From Kitasatospora phosalacinea (GTDB taxonomy: Bacteria > Actinomycetota > Actinomycetes > Streptomycetales > Streptomycetaceae), in contig NZ_JNWZ01000014.1 of assembly GCF_000716545.1 (NCBI RefSeq), positions 1 through 64,000 on the forward strand: a DNA stretch of 64,000 nt. The letters run 5' to 3'. The notes under the pieces were generated by a model that saw only the letters and a program-made list of their open reading frames with translations, searched no databases and was not told the origin of the DNA. Of the stretch, positions 11,571 to 19,421 are shown one piece after another (position 1 is the stretch's first letter; each line of letters opens with the position of its first letter). The translations under genes and the position numbers were made by a program.

Positions 11571-11681
11571 CGACGCCGTGTCGGGTTTCCCGCCCCGCGC
11601 CCCCGGAACGGGTGTCCGCCCCCGAGCGGATTGAGTGCCGGTACTCAGGTGGTGCGCCGACTTCCCGGTGAGAGTGGGGAC

Positions 11682-11996
11682 ATGACGAGGATCCGACCGT
11701 CCGTGCGGCGGGACGTGGGCCGGGCGGTGTGGCTGGTGGCCCTGGAGGTGCCGCTGTTGTGCGCGGTGCCGTACGCGTTCATGGCACTGGTGTCCGTCCG
11801 GGCCGCGGCGTCGGAGCGCGGGGGCGGGGCGGGCGCGACGGTGGCGTTGTGCGTCGCGGTGATGGCGGTGGGGCTGGCGGTGCCGCTGACGGCGCTGGTG
11901 GCCACCGCCCGGCGGGGGTACCGGGTCGCGCCGCTCTCGCTCGGGCTGGCCGGTCCGGTGCTGGCCGCGGCGGTGCTCGGGGTGCTCGGGCACTGA
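11682..11996 (+). CDS. Small membrane protein of unknown function
   Basis: 104 residues with three hydrophobic segments (about 15-40, 50-73 and 82-102) and basic loops, so an integral membrane protein. The ATG at 11682 has GTGGGG about 6 nt upstream. It is divergent from groES and 23 nt before the methyltransferase gene, so the two may be cotranscribed. No recognisable motif. Confidence 0.65.
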   Translation: MTRIRPSVRRDVGRAVWLVALEVPLLCAVPYAFMALVSVRAAASERGGGAGATVALCVAVMAVGLAVPLTALVATARRGYRVAPLSLGLAGPVLAAAVLGVLGH

Positions 11997-12019
11997 CCGC
12001 GAGCGGCGACAATGGCCGG

Positions 12020-13198
12020 GTGGAGATCGAGTCGTTCCGGGCGCTGCTGACCGAGCAGGGGCAGGCGCTGCTGGCCGAGTTGCGGGGGTTCACGGCCGCC
12101 GGGGAGCTGGCGCTGGCGACCAGGCTGCGGCGGGAGTACCCGGCGGAGCTGGTGCGGGCGGCGTTCGAGCAGGCCCGGCTGCGGCAGCGGGCGGAGGCCA
12201 AGTTCGGGACGGACGCCGCCTCGATGTACTTCACCCAGCACGGGGTGGAGCAGGCCACCCGGCGGGCGGTCGCCGAGTGGCGGGCGGGCCGGTTCGCGGC
12301 GCTGGGGGTGCGGCGGCTGGCCGACCTGTGCTGCGGGATCGGCGGGGACGCGGTCGCGCTGGCCCGGGCCGGCATCGCGGTGCTGGCGGTCGACCGGGAC
12401 GAGCTGACCTGCGAGGTGGCGCGGGCGAACGCGGCGGCGCTGGGCGTGGCGGAGCTGGTGGAGGTGCGCCGCGCGGACGTCGCGGACGTGGACACCGCCG
12501 GTTTCGACGCGGTGTTCACCGATCCGGCCCGGCGCACCTCGCACGGCCGGGTGTTCGACCCCGAGGCGTACTCGCCGCCGCTGTCCTGGGCGGTGGAGGC
12601 GGCCCGGCGGGCGCCGTTCGGGGCGCTGAAGGTGGCGCCGGGCATCCCGCACGAGCTGGTGCCGGAGGGCGCCGAGGCGGAGTGGGTGTCGGACCGGGGC
12701 GAGGTGAAGGAGGCGGTGCTGTGGTTCGGCACGGCCGCCGCCGAGCCGTACCGGGCGACGCTGCTGCCCGGCCCGCACTCGCTGTCCGGCGGCGCGCTGC
12801 CCGACCCGCCGGTGGGCCCGGTGGGCCGCTACCTGTACGAGCCGGACGGCGCGGTGATCCGGGGCCGGATGGTCGCGGAGGTGGCGGCGGCGGTGAACGG
12901 GCGGCTGATCGACCCGATGATCGCGTACGTCACCTCGGACGAGCTGCGGCCGACGCCGTACGCGCGGGCGTACGAGCTGACCGACGTGCTGCCGTTCCAG
13001 GTGAAGCGGTTGAAGGCGCTGGTGAAGGAGCGCCGGATCGGCACCGTGGTGATCAAGAAGCGCGGGGCGTCGGTCGTCCCGGAGGAGCTGCGGCGGCAGT
13101 TGAAGCCGGCCGGGCCGAACGCGGTGACGGTGATCGTGGCCCGCACCGCGGCCGGCCCGGTGATGATGCTGGGTCAGCCGGCGGGCTTGGCGACGTAG
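12020..13198 (+). CDS. Class I SAM-dependent methyltransferase with THUMP-like C-terminus
   Basis: 392 residues. An N-terminal helical region (1-95) precedes a Rossmann-type methyltransferase domain with the SAM loop ADLCCGIGGDAVALA and acidic VDRD, then FTDPARRTSHGR, a DPxR-type motif seen in putative RNA/DNA base methyltransferases. The C-terminal 90 residues resemble the THUMP-like domain of this family, pointing to an RNA substrate; the actual target is unknown. GTG 12020 has no Shine-Dalgarno sequence, but GACAAT ends 6 nt upstream, compatible with a leaderless mRNA. Its last 25 bp overlap the convergent deacetylase gene. Confidence 0.8.
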   Translation: MEIESFRALLTEQGQALLAELRGFTAAGELALATRLRREYPAELVRAAFEQARLRQRAEAKFGTDAASMYFTQHGVEQATRRAVAEWRAGRFAALGVRRLADLCCGIGGDAVALARAGIAVLAVDRDELTCEVARANAAALGVAELVEVRRADVADVDTAGFDAVFTDPARRTSHGRVFDPEAYSPPLSWAVEAARRAPFGALKVAPGIPHELVPEGAEAEWVSDRGEVKEAVLWFGTAAAEPYRATLLPGPHSLSGGALPDPPVGPVGRYLYEPDGAVIRGRMVAEVAAAVNGRLIDPMIAYVTSDELRPTPYARAYELTDVLPFQVKRLKALVKERRIGTVVIKKRGASVVPEELRRQLKPAGPNAVTVIVARTAAGPVMMLGQPAGLAT

Positions 13199-14064
13199 TC
13201 GTCGAGGCGGGCGACCGCGAAGCCCTGCTCCTGGATCCGGGAGAGCAGTTCGCCGAACATCCGGGTCATGGTCTCGCCCTTGAGCTCGGACGGGCCGCGG
13301 AAGTGGGCGAGGATGATGTCGCCGTTCTTCAGCTTCTTGTCGGCGGCCTGGTACTGCATGTCGTGGATCTGCATGGACTCCCGCCACAGCACGACGGCGC
13401 GCGGCCCGCACTCCTGGACGGCGGTGTTCAGGGCCGGGGTGTCGGCGCCGTCGCCGTAGGGCGGCCGGAACAGGTACGGGGCGGTGCCGTACTGCTCGGT
13501 CAGGGCCGCCTGGTCGTCGCAGATCTGCGACTTCTGCTGGGCGGCCGGGAGCTTGCTCATCACCGGGTGGCTGACGGTGTGGTTCTGGACGCTGTTGCCG
13601 AGCGCCTGCAGCGGTTTGAAGTAGGCGTAGTCGTTCTTGACGATGTCCTTGGTCAGGAACATCGTGATCGGCACCTTCAGCTCGGTGAGCATCTCGACGA
13701 ACTTCGGGTCCTTCTCGGCCCCGTCGTCGATGGTGATGAACACGACCCTGTCGGAGGTCGGGACTTCGCTGAAGACCGGCACCGGCCCGGACCGGGTGAG
13801 CTTGATCGGCCGGTCGGCGGGCGGCGCGGGCGCCTTGGTCAGCGGTTTGAGGCCCCACTTCGCCCACGCGGCGTCAGGGACGGCGTCCTGCGCGGGAGTC
13901 GACGGCGAGCCGGGGGCCGAGGGGGCCGGGGAGGCGGCGGCGACCGGCTTGGCCGGGACGGGCGCGGGGCCGGCCGGCGCGGGGTCGCCGCCGCACCCGC
14001 TCGCCGCCAGCAGCACCGCGAGCGCGCCCGCCCCGTACCCGGTCCGTACCCGCCGCTGCATCAC
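13174..14064 (-). CDS. Polysaccharide deacetylase family lipoprotein
   Basis: A secreted NodB-type (CE4) enzyme of 296 residues that should remove acetyl groups from an N-acetylated wall or extracellular polysaccharide. A lipoprotein signal ends at ASGC (C24). A Pro/Ala linker reaches to about 85. The catalytic domain has motif 1 TIDDG (111-115), motif 2 HTVSH (162-166; metal ligands) and motif 3 FRPPYG. GTG 14064 and ATG 14061 are both possible; GGGGGA upstream is spaced 5 and 8 nt, favouring the ATG slightly. A 16-bp palindrome upstream suggests a dedicated repressor. The stop overlaps the convergent methyltransferase. Confidence 0.87.
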   Translation of the reverse strand: MMQRRVRTGYGAGALAVLLAASGCGGDPAPAGPAPVPAKPVAAASPAPSAPGSPSTPAQDAVPDAAWAKWGLKPLTKAPAPPADRPIKLTRSGPVPVFSEVPTSDRVVFITIDDGAEKDPKFVEMLTELKVPITMFLTKDIVKNDYAYFKPLQALGNSVQNHTVSHPVMSKLPAAQQKSQICDDQAALTEQYGTAPYLFRPPYGDGADTPALNTAVQECGPRAVVLWRESMQIHDMQYQAADKKLKNGDIILAHFRGPSELKGETMTRMFGELLSRIQEQGFAVARLDDYVAKPAG

Positions 14065-14083
14065 CGATGTCCCCCGCTCGTCC

Positions 14084-14099
14084 TCGACACGCGTGTCGA
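14084..14099. promoter_or_regulatory. Perfect 16-bp palindrome upstream of the deacetylase
   Basis: TCGACACGCGTGTCGA lies 20 nt upstream of the deacetylase start, just downstream of TATTAT on the minus strand. Position and symmetry fit an operator for a dimeric repressor (TetR- or LacI-like). No regulator gene is adjacent. Confidence 0.5.
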
Positions 14100-14131
14100 T
14101 AATAGGACGATCGGAATCGGCTACTCGGTTG

Positions 14132-14392
14132 CTACCCCGCGTCCGTGCGGGTGAAGGTCCAGCGGTGCACCGGGCGGGCCAGCAGCTCGGCGGGCGGCTC
14201 CGGCACCGGCTGCGGCTCCCCCGCCCACAGGGCGATCAGCAGCACCCGCTCGCCCGGCGCGGTGAACAGCTCCACCCGCTCCAGGCCGGCCGCCCCGCGC
14301 ACCGCGGGCAGCGCGGACTCCCGTGCCCAGGCGTGCAGTTCACCGCCCCGGCCGTCCGCCGCCCGGGCCTCCCACATCGCCGCCAGGGTCAC
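14132..14392 (-). CDS. 86-residue conserved-looking protein coupled to tsaD
   Basis: A small soluble protein whose GTG start overlaps the tsaD stop (GTGA), so it is translationally coupled. The sequence has alternating hydrophobic strands ([18 protein letters not shown]) and an N-terminal helix ([18 protein letters not shown]). This resembles a dimeric alpha-beta barrel (antibiotic-biosynthesis-monooxygenase-like) fold, but that is a guess. There are no cysteines or clear catalytic residues. The operon context suggests a role linked to t6A synthesis, or chance hitch-hiking. It ends 46 bp before the 16-bp palindrome on the bldM-distal side. Confidence 0.7.
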   Translation of the reverse strand: MTLAAMWEARAADGRGGELHAWARESALPAVRGAAGLERVELFTAPGERVLLIALWAGEPQPVPEPPAELLARPVHRWTFTRTDAG

Positions 14393-15474
14393 TTCAGCGC
14401 CTCGTGCGCGTGCGCGTGGAAGCTGCCGTGCTCGCCCGGCACGTGGGTCTCGGTGACCGGCAGCGAGGAGTCCGCCGACAGGTCGAAGGAGGACGGGGTG
14501 CGGCCCCGCCACACCATCTCGGCACCGAGCGCCGCCACCATCGCGCCGTTGTCGGTGCACAGGCCCGGCCGCGGCACCCGCAGCACGATGCCCGCCTTGT
14601 CGCAGCGCTGCTGCGCCATCTCGCGCAGCCGCGAGTTGGCCGCCACGCCGCCGCCGATCATCAGGTGGTCGACGTCGTTGTCCTTGCACGCCCGCACCGC
14701 CTTGCGGGTCAGCACGTCGGTGACCGCCTCCTGGAAGGACGCCGCGACGTCCGCCACCGGCACCGGCTCCCCGGCCCGCCGCTTGGCCTCCACCCAGCGC
14801 GCCACGGCCGTCTTCAGGCCGGAGAACGAGAAGTCGTACGCCGGGTCCCCCGCGTTGTTCAGGCCGCGCGGGAAGGCGATCGCGCTCCCGTCGCCCTCCC
14901 GGGCCATCCGGTCCACCACCGGGCCGCCCGGGAAGCCCAGGCCGAGCACCCGCGCCACCTTGTCGAACGCCTCGCCCGCCGCGTCGTCGATGGTCGCGCC
15001 CAGCGGCCGCACGTCGGAGGTGATGTCGCCGCTCAGCAGCAGCGAGGAGTGTCCGCCCGAGACCAGCAGCGCCATCGTCGGCTCCGGCAGCCGGCCGTGC
15101 TCCAGCTGGTCCACGCAGATGTGCGAGGCCAGGTGGTTCACCCCGTACAGCGGCTTGTCCAGCGCCCACGCGTACGCCTTGGCCGCGCTCACCCCGACCA
15201 GCAGCGCGCCCGCCAGGCCCGGGCCGGCGGTGACGGCGATGCCGTCCAGGTCGCTCGCCTTCACCCCGGCGGTCTCCAGCGCCCGCCGGATGGTCGGGAC
15301 CATCGCCTCCAGGTGCGCCCGGCTGGCGATCTCCGGCACGACGCCGCCGAACCTGGCGTGGTCGTTGACGCTGGAGGCGACCGCGTCGGCCAGCAGGGTG
15401 GTGCCGCGGACGATGCCGACGCCGGTCTCGTCGCAGGAGGTCTCGATGCCGAGGACGAGGGGTTCGTCAGCCAT
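14389..15474 (-). CDS. tsaD: tRNA threonylcarbamoyladenosine synthase subunit TsaD
   Basis: Catalytic subunit of t6A37 synthesis in ANN-decoding tRNAs: transfers the threonylcarbamoyl group from TC-AMP to A37. 361 residues. The ASKHA fold has ETSCDETG (11-18), metal ligands H114 and H118 (NHLASH), SGGHS and the second phosphate motif [11 protein letters not shown]. It works with TsaB and TsaE, both encoded nearby. The ATG at 15474 overlaps the end of rimI by 8 bp, and the stop overlaps the next small gene. The order tsaB-rimI-tsaD is standard in actinobacteria. Confidence 0.97.
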   Translation of the reverse strand: MADEPLVLGIETSCDETGVGIVRGTTLLADAVASSVNDHARFGGVVPEIASRAHLEAMVPTIRRALETAGVKASDLDGIAVTAGPGLAGALLVGVSAAKAYAWALDKPLYGVNHLASHICVDQLEHGRLPEPTMALLVSGGHSSLLLSGDITSDVRPLGATIDDAAGEAFDKVARVLGLGFPGGPVVDRMAREGDGSAIAFPRGLNNAGDPAYDFSFSGLKTAVARWVEAKRRAGEPVPVADVAASFQEAVTDVLTRKAVRACKDNDVDHLMIGGGVAANSRLREMAQQRCDKAGIVLRVPRPGLCTDNGAMVAALGAEMVWRGRTPSSFDLSADSSLPVTETHVPGEHGSFHAHAHEALK

Positions 15475-15970
15475 TGTGATGATCCTTCAGATCGCTTTCG
15501 TCACTTGCCAGGTGGTCCAGACGCATCACCAGTGCGTCCACGTTGGCGGGCTGGTAGTAGCCCCGCCGGATGCCGACCGGCTCGAACCCGAACCGCTCGT
15601 ACAGCCGCTGCGCGCGCAGGTTGTCCACCCGCACCTCCAGCAGCAGCTCGGCGCAGCCGCGCCGGACCGACTCCGCGGTCAGCTCGGCCAGCAGCACCGC
15701 CCCGAGCCCCGCCCCCTGGTGCCCGGAGTCCACCGCGATGGTCTGCACGTCGCTGTCCGCGCCGACCGCCATCAGCCCGGCGTACCCGACCACCGCTCCG
15801 GCGCCGTCCACCGCCACCACGTAGTGCCGGCTCCCGCCCGGGTGCGCCTCGGCCAGCTCCGACCAGTACATCCCCCGCGACCACGCGTCCTCGGGGAACA
15901 GCCGGTGCTCCAGCGCCATGACCGGCTCGACGTCCCACCAGCGCATGGGACGCAGCGCGTACTTAGCCAC
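15467..15970 (-). CDS. rimI: Ribosomal-protein-alanine N-acetyltransferase RimI
   Basis: GNAT acetyltransferase of 167 residues predicted to acetylate the N-terminal alanine of ribosomal protein S18 and possibly other proteins. The acetyl-CoA pyrophosphate loop is [11 protein letters not shown] and the C-terminal [10 protein letters not shown] motif is typical of RimI. GTG 15970 is used as start since the family extends a few residues before MRWWDVEP; an internal ATG at about 15946 is an alternative. Lies 30 nt after tsaB and overlaps tsaD. Confidence 0.92.
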   Translation of the reverse strand: MAKYALRPMRWWDVEPVMALEHRLFPEDAWSRGMYWSELAEAHPGGSRHYVVAVDGAGAVVGYAGLMAVGADSDVQTIAVDSGHQGAGLGAVLLAELTAESVRRGCAELLLEVRVDNLRAQRLYERFGFEPVGIRRGYYQPANVDALVMRLDHLASDESDLKDHHNG

Positions 15971-16000
15971 GCCGGCCGGCCGTCCCGCCGCGAGGGCCGC

Positions 16001-16648
16001 TCACGCCGGAAGCACCGCCTTGTAGCCCGCCGGCACCTGCGCGTCCGGCCGCCGCAGGTACAGCGGCGCGTTCGGCAGCAGCTCCCGGCCGGCGGCCAGC
16101 TCGCGGACCGCGAAGTCGGCCAGCGCGCCCGCCGAGACGTGCTCGGGGCCGCTCGCCGCCGGCAGGCCGTACAGCAGGGCGCCCGCGCCGACCGTCCGGG
16201 CACCGGGCTCGACCTCCGCCGGGCGGTCCACCGAGGGGCCGCCCGTCCGGGCGCCGTCGGCGTCGTACGAGGCCCAGTAGACCTCCTTGCGGCGGGCGTC
16301 CGTCGCCACCGCGAACGCGCCGGCCAGGCCCTCGGCGCGGGCCTGGTGGGCGATCGCGTCCAGGGTGCAGACGCCGTGCACGGGCAGGCCGAGCGCGTCG
16401 CCGAGGGCGGCGGCGGTGACCAGGCCGACCCGCAGGCCGGTGTACGGGCCGGGGCCGACGCCGACCGCGAGGGCGGTGAGCTCGCGCTTGTCCACCCCGG
16501 CGGCGCGCAGCACGGCCGCGATGGTGGGCAGCAGCAGTTCGCCGTGCCGCCGGGCGTCGACCTCGTAGGACTCGGCGAGCACCCGTTCGCCGTCGTGGAT
16601 GGCGGCGGTGACGGCGGGAGTGGCGGTGTCGAAGGCGAGGAGGAGCAC
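16001..16648 (-). CDS. tsaB: tRNA threonylcarbamoyladenosine biosynthesis protein TsaB
   Basis: Non-catalytic partner of TsaD in t6A synthesis, 215 residues. An ASKHA-type N-lobe starts LLLAFDTATPA, followed by VGVGPGPYTGLRVGL, the conserved TsaB loop. The GTG at 16648 has no ribosome-binding site, but TAACCT lies 7 nt upstream, so the operon may begin with a leaderless message. First gene of tsaB-rimI-tsaD-(86 aa). It diverges from the membrane-anchored protein at 16796. Confidence 0.94.
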   Translation of the reverse strand: MLLLAFDTATPAVTAAIHDGERVLAESYEVDARRHGELLLPTIAAVLRAAGVDKRELTALAVGVGPGPYTGLRVGLVTAAALGDALGLPVHGVCTLDAIAHQARAEGLAGAFAVATDARRKEVYWASYDADGARTGGPSVDRPAEVEPGARTVGAGALLYGLPAASGPEHVSAGALADFAVRELAAGRELLPNAPLYLRRPDAQVPAGYKAVLPA

Positions 16649-16795
16649 GGGTCCAAGGTTAGAGGGTCCGGCGCGGGGGCCCGCACCGCGCCCGCCGCGG
16701 CGGGAACACACGACCGGCAAGAGGCCGGAACGGCGGGCCGCACCTGGCACGATGGGCCTTCCCGAAGGTGAGACGCGGAGCGTTGAGGAGCTGAC

Positions 16796-17365
16796 GTGGC
16801 GAAGCTGGGTCCTGGTGCGGTGGTCGGCGGGCTGACCCTGGGCGCCCTGGCGGTGATCGGTCTGCTGGCCTTCCAGGCGAACGGCGCGGCCTCGCGCGCG
16901 GTCGCGGCGGCGCCGTCCGCGTCGAGCGCCGCCCCCTCGGCCTCCGCCCAGGAGAGCCCCCGGCCGACCGCGCCGCCGCTGCCCGCCGAGTCCGGCTCGG
17001 GCCTGCGGGTGGTGTACTCGCTGAAGGACCAGCAGGTGTGGCTGGTCGACCCGAAGAAGCCGAACCCGGTGGTGGCCTCGTTCAAGGTGGTGCCGGGCAA
17101 CACCCTGCCGGCGGCGGGCACCTACAGCGTCGCCAGCCGGACCGCGGCGGGCACCGGCACGGACGGGCGGCAGATCGAGCACGTGGTGCGGTTCGCCCAG
17201 CAGTCCGGGACGGTGTTCGGCTTCAGCGCGCTGGTGGACGAGAAGGCCCCGGCCCCGTCGGTGGACCCGAAGACCAGGACCGGCGGCATCCGGGCCACCC
17301 GGGCGGACGGCCAGCTGCTGTGGGACTTCGCGCCGAGCGGCACCCGGGTGGTCGTGGTCGCCTGA
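16796..17365 (+). CDS. Membrane-anchored protein with a degenerate L,D-transpeptidase-like domain
   Basis: 189 residues: an N-terminal membrane anchor (about 9-28), an Ala/Ser/Pro linker to about 65, then a small beta-rich extracellular domain beginning LRVVYSLKDQQVWLVD. That opening and the following PAAGTYSVASRT and GIRATRADGQLLW strands recall the YkuD (L,D-transpeptidase) fold, but no catalytic cysteine or HGT-like motif is present, so it is not expected to cross-link peptidoglycan. GTG 16796 has GAGGAG 6 nt upstream. Function unknown; a binding or decoy role in the wall is possible. Confidence 0.75.
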   Translation: MAKLGPGAVVGGLTLGALAVIGLLAFQANGAASRAVAAAPSASSAAPSASAQESPRPTAPPLPAESGSGLRVVYSLKDQQVWLVDPKKPNPVVASFKVVPGNTLPAAGTYSVASRTAAGTGTDGRQIEHVVRFAQQSGTVFGFSALVDEKAPAPSVDPKTRTGGIRATRADGQLLWDFAPSGTRVVVVA

Positions 17366-17390
17366 CCCGGGCGCCGTCCGCGCGGCGGCG

Positions 17391-17570
17391 CTACGCGGCG
17401 CGCCGCTCCGGCGGGGTGGAGACCGCCTCGGCGGCCCGGCAGGACGCCAGCAGGGCGCGCATCGGCACGGGCGCGGCGGCGGTGCGCTCCGGCTCGGCCA
17501 CCGGGGCCTGGGCCGGGGCCGGAGTCCGCTGCGGGCGGTCCTCGGTGTTCGTGGGGGGTGTGCTCGGCAT
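17391..17570 (-). CDS. 59-residue small protein under an iron box
   Basis: A small gene usually missed because it encodes only 59 residues. The start ATG at 17568-17570 has an excellent GGGAGG 7 nt upstream and codon usage like its neighbours (G or C at most third positions). The sequence is Pro/Ala/Glu-rich to residue 36, followed by a helical-looking MRALLASCRAAEAVSTPPER with one cysteine (C44); there is no signal peptide or membrane segment. A DtxR/DmdR-type iron box sits 11 nt upstream and overlaps a TAGGTA -10, so expression should rise in iron limitation. I recall similar small proteins with an MRALLA core in streptomycetes but know no function. Confidence 0.75.
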   Translation of the reverse strand: MPSTPPTNTEDRPQRTPAPAQAPVAEPERTAAAPVPMRALLASCRAAEAVSTPPERRAA

Positions 17571-17580
17571 CGGGCGCCTC

Positions 17581-17600
17581 CCTAGTTAGGCATACCTAAC
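17581..17600 (-). promoter_or_regulatory. DtxR/DmdR/IdeR-type iron box
   Basis: GTTAGGCATACCTAAC (17585-17600) contains TTAGGCATACCTAA, 12 of 14 matches to the right part of the iron-box consensus (TTAGGTTAGGCTAACCTAA). On the minus strand it overlaps TAGGTA, with GTGATG 17 bp further upstream as a weak -35. Binding of Fe-loaded repressor would block the 59-residue gene. Confidence 0.75.
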
Positions 17601-17672
17601 CTGCTGACACCATCCCATCACGCCCGCGCGGTGCGCCGCAACCGTTTCCCGACAGGGTGTCGGAAACCGGGG

Positions 17673-18185
17673 TCAGTTCTCACCCAATCCGGTGAGGTCC
17701 GCGTCGTCCCAGCGGGCGCCCAGCCCGGTCAGCACGACCCGCCGCCCGTCCGCCTCCGCGTCCAGCCCGTCCACCGCCTCGCCGCCGAGGGTCCGCTCGA
17801 TCCGGATCTCCAGCCGGTCCTCGGACAGCTCCTCGACCTTGCCCTCGCCCCACTCGACGACCACCACCGACTCGGGCAGCGACACGTCCAGGTCGAGGTC
17901 CTCCATCTCCTCCAGCCCGCCGCCCAGCCGGTACGCGTCCACGTGCACCAGCGCCGGGCCGCCGGTCAGCGAGGGGTGCACCCGGGCGATCACGAAGGTC
18001 GGCGAGGTGACCGCGCCGCGCACGCCCAGGCCCTCGCCCAGGCCGCGGGTCAGCGTGGTCTTGCCCGCGCCCAGCTCCCCCGACAGCAGCACCAGGTCGC
18101 CGGGGCGCAGCAGGGCGGCCAGGCGCCGGCCGAGGCCGGTCATCCGCTCCGCGGTTTCGACGGTCAGAGTGGTCTGCGAACCCAT
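17673..18185 (-). CDS. tsaE: tRNA threonylcarbamoyladenosine biosynthesis ATPase TsaE
   Basis: P-loop ATPase (170 residues) that binds TsaBD and drives multiple turnovers of t6A synthesis. Walker A is GELGAGKTT (36-44), SPTFVIARVH is the switch-like segment, HVDAYRL is the conserved TsaE motif and VVVEWGEG is Walker B. ATG 18185 has AAGGA upstream. It lies downstream of alr and a hydrolase gene on the same strand, the actinobacterial alr-hydrolase-tsaE arrangement, and is separated from tsaB by the small iron-box gene and an opposing gene. Confidence 0.96.
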   Translation of the reverse strand: MGSQTTLTVETAERMTGLGRRLAALLRPGDLVLLSGELGAGKTTLTRGLGEGLGVRGAVTSPTFVIARVHPSLTGGPALVHVDAYRLGGGLEEMEDLDLDVSLPESVVVVEWGEGKVEELSEDRLEIRIERTLGGEAVDGLDAEADGRRVVLTGLGARWDDADLTGLGEN

Positions 18186-18246
18186 GGCGTCCTTCTTCGA
18201 TCGTTGCGGCCGCTCCTAAGGTGCCACACCGGGCGGAGCGCTCCGC

Positions 18247-19413
18247 TCAGTCCTCGGCCGGCTCCCGCGCCGGCTCCCGCGCCAGCTCCCGCAGGGCGTC
18301 CGGCAGCGGGCCGGCGCCGGCGTGCTCGGCGGCGCGCTCCAGCAGCGCGGCGAGCTCCCGGTCGACGGTGCCGGGGCGCTCCAGCATCACCAGGTGCCCG
18401 GCGCCCTCGACCAGCACCAGCCGGGCGCCGGGCAGTGCGGCGGCGATCGCCTCGGAGTACTCGGGCGGGGTCAGCAGGTCCTTGGTGCCGGCCAGGACGA
18501 GGACGGGCAGGCCGTCCAGGGCGGCCAGCGCGGCGCGCTTGTCGTGCGCGGAGAACGTCGGGTAGAACTCGGCGACCACGTCGATCGGGGTGGCGTCCAG
18601 CAGCTGCTCGGCGAACCGGACGACCGCCGGGTCGACGTCCCGGCCGCCGAACGAGAACCGCCGGTAGAACACCGCGGCCAGGTCGGAGCCCCAGCGCCGG
18701 GTGGCCTCGACCAGCTGGACCTGGCGGCCCAGCGCCTTTATCACCCCGGGCACGACCCGCTTGACCACCTTGGCGCCGACGGCGGGCAGGCCCAGCGGCA
18801 CCGCGTCCCAGTCGCCCGCCAGGGTGCCGATCAGCGCCACGCCGGCCACCCGGCCGCCGGGGCCGAACAGCTCGGGGCGCCGGTCGGCGAGCGCCATCAC
18901 CGTCATCCCGCCCATCGAGTGCCCGACCAGCACGACCGGCCCCTCGGGCACGACCGCGTCCAGCACCGCCTCCAGGTCCGCGCCGAGCCGGTCGATCGAG
19001 GCCGCCTCGCCGTCCAGGTACGAGCGGGAGCGCTCGGAGCGGCCGTGGCTGCGCTGGTCCCAGAAGACGGTGCGCAGCTTGCCGCGCAGGGCGGCCCGCT
19101 GGAAGTGCCAGCCGTCCTGGTTGAGGCAGTAGCCGTGGCAGAACACCACGGTGGGGCCGGGGGCCCCGGCCGCCTCGTCGACCTCGACGTACAGCCCGGT
19201 GCCGTCGGCGGCGGGCACGGTCGTCGCGGTGCCGCGCAGCGAGCCGAAGGCGGCCGCGGCGTCCAGTTCCTCACGGGCCCGCTTGCGCATCGCTCTCCCG
19301 ACCGTCAGCCGTTCGACCGCCACTCCGGCGGCGGCGCCGGCCGCCAGCACGCCCAGCGAGATCCCGATCAGTCCGGCCCGGGACACCCCGCCGGAGGAGG
19401 ACTCCTCAGCCAC
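18247..19413 (-). CDS. Alpha/beta hydrolase, membrane-anchored
   Basis: 388 residues. A hydrophobic segment at about 12-34 likely anchors the protein. The alpha/beta-hydrolase core has HGYCLNQDGW (oxyanion region), nucleophile elbow GHSMGG, an acid in AGTKDLLTPPE and catalytic histidine in GAGHLVMLE. The C-terminus ends in Arg-Glu-Pro repeats. The substrate is unknown (lipase, esterase or lactonase). GTG 19413 follows the alr stop by 8 nt, so the genes are coupled. A GCGGAGC/GCTCCGC hairpin (18233-18246) abuts the stop and may act as a terminator. Confidence 0.85.
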   Translation of the reverse strand: MAEESSSGGVSRAGLIGISLGVLAAGAAAGVAVERLTVGRAMRKRAREELDAAAAFGSLRGTATTVPAADGTGLYVEVDEAAGAPGPTVVFCHGYCLNQDGWHFQRAALRGKLRTVFWDQRSHGRSERSRSYLDGEAASIDRLGADLEAVLDAVVPEGPVVLVGHSMGGMTVMALADRRPELFGPGGRVAGVALIGTLAGDWDAVPLGLPAVGAKVVKRVVPGVIKALGRQVQLVEATRRWGSDLAAVFYRRFSFGGRDVDPAVVRFAEQLLDATPIDVVAEFYPTFSAHDKRAALAALDGLPVLVLAGTKDLLTPPEYSEAIAAALPGARLVLVEGAGHLVMLERPGTVDRELAALLERAAEHAGAGPLPDALRELAREPAREPAED

Positions 19414-19421
19414 CGCTCACC

